DNA from: Bryum argenteum
Taxonomy: Eukaryota; Streptophyta; Bryopsida; Bryales; Bryaceae
Length of the DNA stretch: 64,000 nucleotides
Assembly: GCA_037043015.1 (NCBI GenBank)
Contig: CM073321.1
Coordinates: forward strand, 33,830,101 to 33,894,100
Direction of reading: 5' to 3'
In this document: positions 30,735 through 42,319 of the stretch, one piece after another
Layout of the letters: every line of letters starts with the position of its first letter
Position numbering within the stretch: position 1 is the stretch's first letter
Position numbers and translations under genes: made by a program
The notes under the pieces: generated by a model
What the model was told of the DNA's origin: nothing
The model's input: the letters and a program-made list of their open reading frames with translations, nothing else
Database searches by the model: none

Positions 30735-31234
30735 ATGCGGTCGATCAATCTTGACACAGTGATCGAGATTAACGAGAAAGACACTATTGAAGATGGGAAC
30801 GAATTCAAGAGATTTATAGAAGAGCAGGAGCGCAGTAGAAGTGGATCGACATCTAGCGAATCTCTATGTTATTACATAGGAGGTGATGAGGTTGCACAGG
30901 ATTCCGAGAGGCAGGTACGGTAGTATTCTTCAGTTTTTGCTATTAAATTATTGCAGTTTGAGTATAATGAGTTGAATGTTTTTCTACTAGGGTGATGCCG
31001 ATGAAGGACTCAAGGACGATGAGATAGATGATTTAGGTTTTGACGGTACGGAGAAAGACTTCAAGGACAGTTCTGAGAACGAGGAGCGGATGGACCAAAA
31101 GAAGAAGTTGGTAGATGTTGAAAAATATGAAGATACCACTGACCATGTTTTAGAGGAGGAGGTAAATGACATGACGTTTTTCTTAAGTGTCATGAAGGAG
31201 TCTAGGCACATTTTAGCATTCACCTCCATAGATT
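30735..31234 (+). CDS. Acidic hypothetical protein, two exons
   Basis: Exon 1 (30735-30914, 60 codons, ATG start) ends at G|GTACGG. Exon 2 starts after TTCTACTAG at 30990 in the same phase and runs to a TAG at about 31234, giving about 140 residues. The protein is rich in Asp, Glu, Lys and Ser, has no membrane segment or known domain, and its last third may be read-through of a further intron starting at GAG|GTAAAT (about 31158). The true start may lie in the assembly gap. It could be an upstream exon set of the ParB-MTase gene region at 33.5-38 kb. Confidence 0.45.
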
Positions 31235-31479
31235 AGATATGTGATTATGTCTGCACTGTACGCCAATGTAGATTTCGATTAAGTATTGCTTGAGTAAGAA
31301 AAATGTGACGTAATATTGAATATATGTTTGAATGGTTTTTATAATTATAAATAATGTCAGTTTTGAATGCGGTACAAGTGTAAAGTCCCTTGAATAGAAG
31401 AGGCCTAGTATAATAATATAAAGGATTGAAGCGTATAACCCCTAGTAGGTATGGACATACATGGAGACATCCTTGGTAT

Positions 31480-31700
31480 CGGTAATGGGGTATCGGGGTA
31501 TTGGGTAGAGCAGAGTATAAGGCCCCGGCCAAGTAAGACCAGGGTATAAACCCCCGGCCCCGGCAGCAGCGCCGTTGGATACCAGGTTATAAAGCTCCGG
31601 CCCAGGCAGCAGCGCCGTTGGGTACTGGGGTATGAACCCCCGGCCCCGGCAGCAGCGCCGGCTTGGGGTTTTGGGGTATGAAGCCCTACCCTGCCCTACC
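31480..31700. repeat. GC-rich tandem repeat (CCCCGGCAGCAGCGCCG units)
   Basis: Three units centred at 31560, 31605 and 31650 share CGGCCCNGGCAGCAGCGCCG and TGGGGTATGAACC-like segments. Period about 44-50 bases. Confidence 0.75.
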
Positions 31701-32062
31701 CCGTTGATGCCCTGCCCTTGCTCGGGTGATGCCCTGGCCTCCGCGTCGGTGATGCCCAGCCTTGCTGACTGTGATACCCTGCCATGCCCACCGTCTTCCA
31801 TCAGCCCGTCCGCTTATTTGCTCCCTCTCTGTCCGCGTCCTTCTCCGCCTTCTCTCCGTCCGCTTCCTCCCTGTCCGCTCACCTCCCCCTGCGGCGCGTA
31901 GCTTAGATTAACCAAGTGATGTCGGCACCTTCGGCAAGTGATCCAGGGAAATTTTGGAAGCGGGAGGTCCTGCTTTGTGCGCCGGCGCAAAACCCTAGAA
32001 ATTTAAAGAGAAGCCGCCAATGAGGCTAGATCCGGCTCTGATAAGCTTGGCAGGGGACAGTT
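31701..32062. other. Pyrimidine-rich non-coding stretch
   Basis: C/T-rich DNA (31790-31890), probably promoter or leader material. No gene is supported. Confidence 0.35.
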
Positions 32063-32420
32063 TTGAAAAGCTGTCATAAGAGATGCCTGACAGAAAGAGT
32101 GACAATTTGGATTGTAGCTACAAGAATAGAAAGGATGCAATTAGTGAAGATGCTTACGATGAACAGATATGGCCTACCTGTTCCTATTAACAACTCCTTT
32201 CTTGTCAATGTGCAGTTTCGTTTCAAGGAAGGAGCTACAATGGTGAAGTTGGGCGTTGAAGAGGAGATCACAATGCGGTGAGAAGAAGACATCACAATGA
32301 GGCGCGAAGGAGAGGACGTGGAGAAGGAGTTGGAGGATGTGAGTTCTGATTCCTCGTCAAGCCTTTTTTCTGAGTTTTATAGGGAATACGCTCTTCAATA
32401 CGCTCCTGGAGCATAATTCA
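32063..32420 (+). CDS. Unrecognised frame ending DSSSSLFSEFYREYALQYAPG (doubtful)
   Basis: A 72-codon frame (32063-32281) continues in the same phase past one stop as a Glu- and Ser-rich stretch with SSLFSEFYREYALQYAPG and stops near 32415. No known domain is recognised. It could be an old exon of the gene cluster to its right. Confidence 0.25.
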
Positions 32421-32705
32421 AGACTCGTGTTGAAAAGGAGGCGTGGTTCGCGACGTGCTTCAAGGTTAAAATCAACTCATAATCATGTACATGTTGTCAA
32501 TCAGCTACTCTTCTTTCTTCCATCTAGAATTCGGTGGGAGATATTTGTATTTTAAGAGTAGGGCACATGGATGGCGGCATGGGTGTTTCCTGACGACCGA
32601 GGTAGGATCGAGGTAACCAAACGCTGTGAACGTAGTAGTCCTCAAGGTGGTCGTCCCTTTTGCTGTTCAGATTAATTTCAGCTCCTTGCCAGATTCACTG
32701 GGCAC

Positions 32706-33385
32706 GTGATGCTCATTTCGGATTACATTATGCTTGATCCGTGGCGGGGTGGCCGTGGTAGTTCCTTTTCTGCTGATCACATAGTGGCTTATGCCGGTGA
32801 GGGCCCTGCCCGAGGCAGGCTTTGTAAGCTCGCCCTGATCATTCTACTTATCGTGATCTCAGCGTTGATTTGGGAGAGGGGGTCATTTTTTTATTCGGAA
32901 TGCTTCACTTACCTTCCAGACTTTCGTCCACAAAGCTTTGGAGTATGCCGGTGAGGGCCCTGCCCGAGGCTGGGTTCGTGAGCTCGCCGTGATGGATGTT
33001 CCTGTTTTTGCTTGTACAACACTGGGCAGGTGATGCTCATTTCGGATTACATCATGCTTGATCCGTGGCGGGGTGGTCGTGGTAATTTTTTTTGTGCTGA
33101 TCAGATAGTGGCTCATGCTGGAGAGGGCCCTGCCCGAGGCAGGCTTCGTAAGCTCGCCCTGATCATTCTACTTGTCGTGAGCTGTGATCTGAGCGTTGGT
33201 TTGGGGGACGGGGTTCTTTTTTTTTCGGAATGCTTCACTTACCTCCAGACTTTCGTCCACGAAGCTCTGGCGTATGCCGGTTAGAGCCTAGCCCGAGGCT
33301 GGGTTCGTGAGCTCGCCCTGATCATTCTACTTGTCGTGAGCTGTGATCTCAGCGTACATTTGGGGGACGGGGTTCTTTTTTTTTA
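32706..33385. repeat. Tandem duplication of about 333 bp with hairpin sub-repeats
   Basis: GTGATGCTCATTTCGGATTAC starts at 32706 and again near 33039. Within each unit the block GAGGGCCCTGCCCGAGGC with CTCGCCCTGATCATTCTACTT is present in two forms, giving four copies (about 32800, 32955, 33121 and 33285). GCCCTGCCCGAGGCAGGC can fold back on itself. Small open frames in it are repeats of each other and do not look like genes. Confidence 0.85.
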
Positions 33386-33529
33386 AGCGACTTGGGATTT
33401 TAGGCTTGGGATGTGTCTTGATGTGCAAATGCAAGAGATTTGTTTTGATATTTATTATGTTTGTGAATTTCTTAGGCTTTGTATAGTATCTGATATTTCG
33501 CATGGTGGTGGTTTTGACTTGTATTGCAG

Positions 33530-33841
33530 AAACCGTGAAAGTCAATTGCAGTTCATCCAGAAGAGGAATCCGATGTAGATAGCGACTTTTCCACTTTGAG
33601 AGACGAAGTGTTAGCTTATGTGGATTCCCGTCGATTAGTAATACCATTGTCTTCGGTCCCTGAAACTCCCCCTTCTTTCACCCCTGTCCGTCACACTTCA
33701 CGTGTTGACGTTGATCGGGTTGCGATTAACAGGCAAATTAAGAAGAATGAGGCCAAAGCTCGTCATATCTAAGAGAAAGAATTAGCTAGACTTGCACCCA
33801 GACGTTCTCTGCGACTTGCCGCAAAGTTGCAATCTCCTTAA
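33530..33841 (+). CDS. 3' exon of an unrecognised protein with Arg-rich end
   Basis: After the acceptor TGTATTGCAG (33529), one frame reads VHPEEESDVDSDFSTLRDE..., a Pro/Thr-rich stretch, and APRRSLRLAAKLQSP before a stop at 33841, with one internal TAA near 33770. It ends 140 bases before the ParB-MTase gene. No domain is recognised. The composition and ending are like the Arg-rich frame at 15348-16011. Confidence 0.35.
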
Positions 33842-33983
33842 CTGTATCCATTGATTATATGATATGTTTATAATATATTTCTAATTATAAAAAGGTTTTT
33901 AATTACTTTCTAAATCTCTTTGTTAATTTGATATCTTCTTATTCTTTTTGTGATAAGTTGTATTTTGGTTTTTGCATTGTCAG

Positions 33984-36900
33984 ATGAAGATAGCTCAAGT
34001 CCAATCCGTCCAAGATGAGGAAGCCACAGCAACTCTGCTTCATTCTCCACCAACTCGATCCCTGGATGAGAATGAACTCTTGCATGACAGTGGCAGAAGT
34101 GCTCAAGACGTGGGCAACGGAGTTCTGGAGGAAAGTCTTGTGGAAACTGACTGTCAACCTCAACCCATGCACGATGACGATGGAGACGTCTCTCATTCTG
34201 AAGATGAAGACCCTCCACTGCCGGGAAGTGTCAACGTCGGGATTGTCCACATGCCCCCTCATCTCCAAAACAAAGATCCCGACTAGAGTGCAACTGAAAT
34301 GCGAATGATTCACAAGAGTGATCCAATCGCCATATTCAACAGGTTGCGATACAAACGTGTGAAAAAGTCACGCATGCTAATTCCATTGTGTCGTCTTGTT
34401 TGTTATCCTAAAGTTCGACCTATCTCCAAACAAGACGTACGAAAGTTGGAGAATGAGTTCAACAAAGGCTATCGCGAAGGCGACCGGGTCATGTACGTTT
34501 CTCCCTTCGATAGGAAAGAGAGAGAGAAGATGATTGACGATGGAGATGCAGTGTGGACGAATCCACTTTGGAAATCTGCAAATGAAGAGTTTGAGAAGAC
34601 GTTGCTGTCCGATCCGGATCTTCAACACCTGAGTGATAAGTAGTTTTATGTGTACGAAGGTAACCACCGTCTTACGGCGTGGATGCGTCACATTGAAAGG
34701 TACCATAAGATGGATCCTTCGTGGCACATCTCCGTGGATTGTATCGTACTCGATGCACGAGGAGAGAGCAACCTCCTGCTTGACGCTATGAACGACATAA
34801 ACTGGTGAGTCATTCTCATATTTTCCGAAAACAATTTATATGAATTCTATATATCTTCAATATCTCTCATGTTTCATTCCACTATGTAGGTCTACTGAAC
34901 ATGACCATGTTGAAGACGGTTTGTCTGCAAAATTGCAGCGCATGAGGAAGTTCGGAAAATTGAAACTCGAGGATTTCAAGGATCTGATATCTCCTGAGGA
35001 TTACAGAATTTGCAAGAACGCTAAGGCAAAAAAGGTACTTGGTATCCTGTAATAGTTGACGTTTTTGTGAAGTTCTTATACGCGGTAAGTTGGGTTTAAT
35101 GTATCTCACATTTGATTCTTTACACCTTATTAATCATTTTTATATGTTATTGAGAGGAGACTAGCAAAAGCATGAGATGACGCTAGAACAAATTACTACG
35201 TCACCGTCCCAAAGGAGAAACAAACGGGATCCGGAGTATGGAGTGCCATGGATAGTGCAATCAAGGCAGAAGTCAAGTCGATCCGTGGCAAAAACTTCAA
35301 CAAGATGGTCGTTGTGGCCAACAACAAACTTGGGAAAGTATTTGCGAAGGAGGTAAAGAAAGCACCCCTTTCATATTTCATATGACTCTATTTGTAATCA
35401 TGTTTTATGACTTGATTCTTACTTATGAATTTCATGTGCAGATTTATTCCCATTACAGCAAGAACCCGAAACCCGATATGACAATCCATCGCTTACAAAT
35501 GGTAGCTACTACCAATGTTCATTGCAATTTGAAGGGAAAGTGGCTCCGATGGTGGAACTCATCAGACAAACGTCAACGATCTTTTCGCTTCCCAGATGAA
35601 CGTCCAATGAAAAATAAAGCTCTGGTGGCATTTCTGCATCGCGCATCTCTTTGGGCACAGGTATCTTAAATTATCGTTACGTGTTGTTGAAGTTAGAGTT
35701 CATATGGTATTTTCATCATTAATATGTTTTTTTTTTTTCACAGCTCGAGCATTCACTTCAAAGTGAATTGCAAAACCTGATTGACAACGAAAACCTCAAC
35801 ATTGAGTGGTCTAGTGTTGTCCTAAAGCCATCTGAGTATGTGGAGAAGTGGAGGTTGCTCTTATGGGACAAGGCATTCAAAAACTATCTTGGTCCTAATG
35901 TAAGCCCAAAGTTCATCAAAGCCTCAGATCTTCAAAAGATTACCGGGGGCAAAGTTACAATTAAGCGGCTTTTATTCCGGTATGTTTCTAATTTACTCTT
36001 CAATATTAATAAAATTGGTACAACTTGTTCAATCTTCACTATCTGATTTGTTCACATTTTTGTAGGTACTTAAAACAAGAGCTCGTTGCCAAGGGAGGAT
36101 TAGTTTTGTTCTCCATTCCAATGGAGTTCGAGGACATCCGATGGACATTGACGACGATGACGATGACGACCTCTCCATTTTACTAGTTGCACCTCATCCA
36201 ATCTCTTCTCCTTCTTCACCAGTTGCACTGCCCAAGTCCCGTGCAAACAGGAGGCGACGCAACGCTGTTGCAGAGCCTATTGTAGATCTTGAGCAAGAAT
36301 CCGAAGAAAATGCTCCCCTCTCAGAAGACATTGCAGGGCCTGAAGATGCAGATCTGACTCAGGCTTCAGGGGGAGCCGCAAACAATACAATACGACGAGG
36401 TGCAAGATTGACTCAACTTTCTACAGGTGGACTTACGAATGCAAGGTCTCCACCTCAATCATTCACCGTTGACCACAACTCGCAGCAGTCCCCACGTCGC
36501 CTCAGCCAGCCAATATTTGCGAGACGTCCTCTTCCGAAACCCAATCACATTGGTAGCAGCTCGTCGTTGAAAATATCAGTCACTCTGCCAATGTATCTGG
36601 AGAAGGGGAACATTAGAGATTTGGTTCACCAGTCATCGAAGACTGCAAAATGGGATTCGCAAATCCTAGATATCGTCGAGCACATCAAGAAGGCATTATT
36701 TCATACATTTGTCATTCATAATCTCCCTTATTACGTTTTGTACTTCAGATTGGAAAAGACCGTAAGTACCCGTGTTCGGCGATGGAGTATGAATCCAAGC
36801 ATCCAGGGATTGATCTCATTTTTGGAGATGCTCCCGAGAACTTGCCTGTACCGGGTGTGTCTTCAACAGAAATTCCATCCTAAAACCGGCGTGACAAAAC

Positions 36901-38047
36901 CTACTTTGAGAGCCTCTTCGTGTTTGCGGCGTATCATTTGATAGACGTTGGAGCCATTCTTCTGATGCATCCAAAATGTTGTAGAATCGAGCGTACTCTC
37001 GATTCCGAGTCCCATACATATAGATTTCGTCTTTTTTGAGACTGGTGGGGATATTATCCCCTCCTTATGGCCTCTACCGTACCCAAACCGAAAGAGGCAA
37101 GAATCAGATTCTAGTTTCCAATTTCACAATTCATGGTTCTTGCCTTCTATGCATCTATATTAATATATCTATACTTGTGTTTTGCAGACTCACTGCTTCC
37201 ATAATGAAGTCTATGTTCGTAAAGGGTATGTTTCGAAGTTCCAAACTCGGCAAGTGGCACACGCATACGCGGGTGTGGCAATCGTACCTGATGAGGAAGA
37301 CCACCTCTGTAACTTTGCAAAGAAAGAAACCTTGGGTTATCGTCCGGACGGTACGCCATGGCGAGGCTCACGAGAGAAGGACCCCTCCTTCATTCAATGT
37401 TTCGTCGATTGTCTCACGGACGACGAGGGTATAGTCTTCGACTGGAGCACAAGTACAGGTAATGTTTCCGTAGACTCTACATTAGAATTCGTTTCTACAT
37501 TTTGCAATTTTAACGTGGGCTTCAGATTTTTTAGGTGCATCTGTGATTGCTTGCGCGCGCTCCAACCGACACCTCATCGCTATAGAACCTGACGAAGAAA
37601 TCTTTGATAGTGTACTCGTGGATTACAAGAATGGTCCTCCCGGTGATGAGGAATGTGGAGAATCAGCCCCTCCCGCAGACTATGACTCTGACGAACTGGT
37701 CGTAATGAAGCCACAGAAGTTCATTGGTGCATAATACCATCTTGTATTCTCTTTCTCGATTTTAAATTAAGCACTTACAAATCGGTAGTATTGACTTTCC
37801 TTGTACTTTTAGGATCAGAAGTCTAAAGGAGCGATTGACTCGCAACGCTCATCTCTACAAGAGCTCTCCATCAACATTCACTCTACCATCCTACGCTGAG
37901 CGTCTTGCTCAAGAGTTTGTTCAAGCTCCATCTTCCATTTTGTCTGACACTCCACGTCGACGTTATAGCAATAGTGTGCTTAAGTTTATAGACTTTGAGG
38001 CTGATGAGTGTGATCAGCACTTTAATGGTACTACACCGTCTGCCTAG
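33984..38047 (+). CDS. ParB-like plus N6/N4-type DNA methyltransferase-like gene, about 10 exons (second family member)
   Basis: Exon-like blocks: 33984-34804, 34890-35034, about 35171-35352, 35442-35660, 35744-35979, 36066-36692 (possible GC-AG intron after it), 36749-37100, 37188-37458, 37535-37734 and about 37813-38047, nearly all with GT-AG borders. N-terminal acidic region, then CYPKVRPISKQDVRKLENEF and the ParB/sulfiredoxin-fold motif FYVYEGNHRLTAWMRHIE (34644-34695). After a His/Lys-rich middle and a Pro/Ser linker come methyltransferase motifs: IDLIFGDAPENLP (motif IV, DPPY-like but DAPE; 36805-36845), PWRGSREKDPSF (37357-37392) and VFDWSTSTGASVIACARSNR with HLIAIEPDEEIF (SAM-binding motif I and II; 37430-37610). 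Such ParB-MTase fusions are common in bacterial and phage DNA modification. The frame has about five stops or shifts (for example 34641, 36140, 36880, 37040), so this copy is probably decayed. Methylated base and specificity are unknown. Confidence 0.6.
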
Positions 38048-38273
38048 TTTGTGATTTGTTTTCTGATAGGTACTGGACATGGTAGCGCCATACATTTGTA
38101 GTTTACCATGATCTATTATTTATATACTATCTATATGTGTTTTTCAATATATACGGTTTTATATTTTTATTTATTGTGATTATCGTTGATAGCTTAACCT
38201 ACATTACGTGCTTCAAGTATTATTATAAGTATCACAATACTATGTAATCTAAAGCCATGCTTGCCTTTAATGG

Positions 38274-38792
38274 TGACGTCAGCCCTAATTTTGATGTATC
38301 TTCTTCAACTCCAATTTCAATGCATCGGTGTATGTAAATGTTTAAGTGTAAAACTCAATGCAGACTAAAAGTTTTAGAAGTTTTTTTGTATTTTCCATTG
38401 GAGTGATTGAATCTTGCCAATGTTGGTAGGGGCTATAGTCCAATATTTGTATAGCTTAGGATAGCTGCTTTAAGACGCAGTGCAATGCTCAAATGAGGCC
38501 GAGGAGAATCGAACTCGGACCACTACAATGCCACGTGAATGTCTTTCTGTACACCTTACAAGGAGACACGGAAAGACAACCTGTAGTGTTAAATTTTAGA
38601 TTATATAAACCGAGCATTTACATATAATTCTGACAAGTGTAATAGGAAATTGATGACGTCAGCCCAAATTAGTCTCTAAATCTTAAAATCAATAAATTAA
38701 ACTTATTGATTACCTAAAAGGCCATCCCAAATTTTGGTTTATATTTCGTATATGATTTGAATTGTATTGGTTACACATGATGACGTCAGCCC
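38274..38792. repeat. Three copies of GATGACGTCAGCCC motif
   Basis: TGACGTCAGCCC occurs at 38274-38285, 38654-38665 and 38781-38792, each followed by an AATTT-like string. The core TGACGTCA is a perfect palindrome (a CRE/bZIP-type site). The copies lie just 3' of the second ParB-MTase gene, in otherwise AT-rich DNA. Confidence 0.8.
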
Positions 38793-39450
38793 ATAATTTA
38801 ATTAACTTTTATTTAAACTTGCAAATGTAGATAATTTATGAAATATTGTATAACCTCAATACCATGAAAATAAATGGATAAAGGACCTATATCCACGGTT
38901 TTGGGTACTTTTTTGCCTTAAAATGACCATTTCAAAATTTTAGAACCACCCATTTCATGGTAGTAGGGCTATTAACTTTTAAATTTTGTTTTGCAATGAG
39001 TGGTAATAGGGTCTTAATTTTTCATGAAAAAAAAAAAAAAAAAAAAATTGTGCCAATCACCGCTCTCCGCTCATACCCGTGCATTCCCCGTGAAAGGGTG
39101 ACCGGGGGTGTAGCGGATGGGCAATGGTTGGTCAGACGGCAACCGGCGGTCCACCTGATGGGCGCGGATATCTGCTCTTGCCCCCCCCTTTTCCTAAATC
39201 TCTTGTGTTTATATTTGAATTCATGTACGATTATACTGAATCATGACATTTAGATGTTTTGGGGGTTTGACCAAATTTGTATTGGCTCTAAATACTTGCA
39301 AGTAAATTCCACCATATTGATACCTAAGTCCAACAACTTAGTTACAAACTTACAATTCCAAATTTTTATATATTATTTATCATCACTAAATCGTGGATTA
39401 AGACCACTGAAAGGTTTTTAAAATTCATAACCTATATATATAATAAAGTA
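38793..39450. other. AT-rich non-coding stretch with poly-A run
   Basis: No supported gene. A 23-base A run lies at 39025-39048, followed by a short GC-rich patch (39055-39190). Confidence 0.4.
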
Positions 39451-39454
39451 CAGT

Positions 39455-39756
39455 ACGGCAATCTTTCCTACCTACTAAACCTTCCTACCCAACGTACCAA
39501 CCTACCATCTTACGAACTTACCAACCAACCTATCTACCTAACTTCTTTTATGTTTTTATGATTGAGTAAATTAAATGACATCCCACGTTGGACGGTGTAA
39601 TGTTTATTATTTTAATATATGCCCATGGATTTAGTTTTTTATTTTAAATTTGAAATGCATGCTTTAAAAAAATGTAAAAAAAGGTTGGTAGGTAGGTTGT
39701 TAATTTCGTAAGTTGGTAGATTTGTATGTTGGTAGGTTGGTGGATACTATGGATGG
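39455..39756. mobile_element. Small fold-back/MITE-like element
   Basis: The left part (39455-39541) is rich in CCTACC and ACCAACC; the right part (39684-39756) is its imperfect reverse complement, sharing the segment with CTTACGAACTTACCAACC. The AT-rich middle codes for nothing. The total of about 300 bases fits a MITE, but the ends and target duplication are not clear. Confidence 0.55.
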
Positions 39757-39800
39757 TGGTATTTTAAAAGAATATCTTGTGTATTCATTTAAAATATATA

Positions 39801-41123
39801 TCTCGCGACCGTAATTACTCCAACTCATTTTTTTCTTATTGAGCCTTACTTGGTAGCGGAATCCCGGCTCACTTAGTTGGTAGCAACCGGCCACGACTCT
39901 GCTAACACTTGCATGTGCCCACACACACAATGTTAGCACCATTCTAAGTCAAGGTGTCCAACTTCCCACTAGTCCCCCTTCCACTCTTATCTCTCACTTC
40001 ATTTGGGACATTGCCGGAAACCCTCCGGAAATCCGGCACTAGTTTTCCCAAGGACTAGTTTGGAGCGGGACTCTTTCCAACCCAATGTTGCGGGATGCTC
40101 AAGAGCATCCCACAATGCCCAAGGTGTAGGAGTGAGACTTTCTTTCCATGAATCACCCTTTTGAGCCATTTCGGTTACTCCCGGGAACCGGCACTACTTA
40201 TCACGGGGACTAACTTGGAGAGGGACACTTCCCAACCCCATGTTTAGAGATGCTCCAAAGCACTCTTCATTTTCCACAAGGTGCGGGAGTGAGGCCTCAT
40301 TCCTAGCCTCACCCCTTGGAGCCACCCCGGCTCCTCATGGCACCATGTGCAAGTGAAGAGGGAGACCACCCCTCCTCATAGTACTCTCTGGAGTCTTCGG
40401 TAGGCCCCCCCCCGCTTGTGTTGAGGGGCCTTCCGTGACACACTTTCTTTTTGGAAGACCACCCGTTTTTGCCTTAGCCTAAAAAACGGGCCGTATCTTC
40501 TTCTCAGGCTAACTTGTAGCTCAGTTATTCAAATGGGACACGTGAGCCCATTTTCAACATGTACTCTTTGAGTGGATGTCGATAGACTCCTCACTTGTAC
40601 CAATCGGAGCTTCCATAAGGGAGCTATGCTCCTCTGAACATTCGGGAGTCCCGGGAGGCAGCAGTCCCGGAGTCTTGAAGTCCCGATGCTTTGAAGAGCC
40701 ATATCTCCCAAAGCATTGCTTTGCTCCTCACCAGCCTTAGCACTTTGGAAAGCTCTCGTCTAGAGCTTTCCAAAAACATGCAACATGCCGCCATCCAAGA
40801 AGGACGACATTTTGAGTCCCAAAAGGCAACACTCCCAAGTCCCGGAGTGTCCCGGAACGCGCTCCAACTTTGGAGAGCCATATCTCATGACTCACAACTC
40901 CAAATCGCGCGTTCTTTGGACCCATGGGTGCGTGCTCAAACAAGGTTTCTAACCATGTAAGGCACACCACCCAGTTCGTTCCAAGCACAACGCCATTGCG
41001 TGCTGTTTGCTCGGGACTCCCCTTGGTCACTTCACCTTGTCTCTTGCGAAGCCCGGGGCGTCACTCCCGGGGTCCTCTTGGCTCACCACGGTGTTCGGAC
41101 ATCCTTTGGAAAGGGATGTGACA
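39801..41123 (-). mobile_element. 3' LTR of reverse-strand Ty3/gypsy chromovirus (fossil)
   Basis: The reverse complement of the LTR family at 27267-28831, from TCTCGCGACC to GGGATGTGACA. On its inner side (41124-41140) the sequence read on the reverse strand is purine-rich (GGTGGGATAGAG), as expected of a polypurine tract beside the 3' LTR. Confidence 0.85.
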
Positions 41124-41976
41124 CTCTATCCCACCAAACAACGTCGATGCCCTTATCGACAATCTCTCCTGTCAGCAGTACCAAGTTCTTGAGGTAGCCG
41201 CCTCCTTGGCACTTGCACTGCGTTTCAGGGTAGCTAGCCCTGCAATGCTCCAAGCATCCTTGTACTTGGAAAATGGCTAAGTCTCAAAGGTGGCACCCGA
41301 TAGGTCTATGGTCCTTTCCACCCAAGGACCTTCCTTGAAAGGATCCACATAAACTAGACCTATCCACTTTCAGACTCACTTGGAATGCCCCCAATGGCCC
41401 CAAGTTAGGTTCAACTAGCCCATCATACTCACATGACTTAGGATTGAATTCAAGGCTAATCAACACTTTCTAAGTCGCAACACGAAGTCCTCTTTTCAAA
41501 CACTTAGGCTCTCAAATGGTGAACTTTGATCGCCTAGGGGTAATGCTAAGTCCCGCCCCACCTAGCCTTTGCTTCACTCTACCGAGACATAGATGATCAT
41601 GCCATACGTTGATGATGGTCAACCCGCAAAGGGCACTTTTATGAGCCCGTGCCACTACCTTGCTCCCGCCCGAGCAAGTCCTTAGCTTAAGAGTCGTGGG
41701 GGTTCACCCACTCACAACTCCCAAGCCAAAGTCCTTGTTTTGCAGCATTCCAAGTATTGGCTTCGCGTATCCTTCAACCTCTTCTAACCAACCTAGCAAT
41801 CCAAAATGAGATTAAGACTCATCTCACTTCCAACATGCAATCAAGGAACTTGCTAGCATCTTTGCTGTCAACCAAGTATTACAACATGTGTCATTTGCAC
41901 CAAATGCTAGACATAACTTAGGCCAAGTATACAGAAGTGTGGTGATTCACCCCCACTTCAAAGGTTGATGTCCTCA

Positions 41977-42300
41977 TCAATGCTTTCTCGGTGTCTTGGA
42001 TCTCCGTTGGCTTTCATACCTTTCCACCATCTCCTTTGCATTGGCCATGTACTTGGCTTCAACCCATGTTGCTTTCTTCTCATGGTACCCTCGCCTCTTC
42101 ACCAAGTATTCTTTGCCCTTTTTCTTGGTGATCCGGCAGTTCATAATGCCTTTTACTCCAAACTCCAAGTTATCACCTAGTAGTTCGGGTAGAGGCTGCA
42201 ACACTTGCTTGCGTTCCGGCCTCACCTTATCTTTGTGATATGGCTTGAGTAATGACACATGGAAGGTGGGATGAATCATGGTCTCCGGTGGTAAGTCCAA
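41977..42300 (-). other. Chromodomain and C-terminal integrase end of the chromovirus (fossil part)
   Basis: Starts MDLPPETMIHPTFHVSLLKP, the conserved link between integrase and chromodomain in plant chromoviruses, and continues through LVKRRGYHEKKATWVE. Chromodomains of this kind are thought to steer integration to particular chromatin. Its upstream part lies beyond the CACTA insertion. Confidence 0.85.
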
Positions 42301-42304
42301 CTTA

Positions 42305-42307
42305 TAC
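42305..42307. repeat. Target-site duplication of the CACTA element (TAC)
   Basis: TAC is repeated at 56617-56619 directly after the right end. Confidence 0.85.
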
Positions 42308-42319
42308 CACTATAAGAAA

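Noticed and set aside
38495-38560. tRNA-like box B (GTTCGATTCTC on the reverse strand), possible tRNA or SINE
   Set aside because: The A box is too close and no cloverleaf can be drawn; no target duplication or tail was seen.
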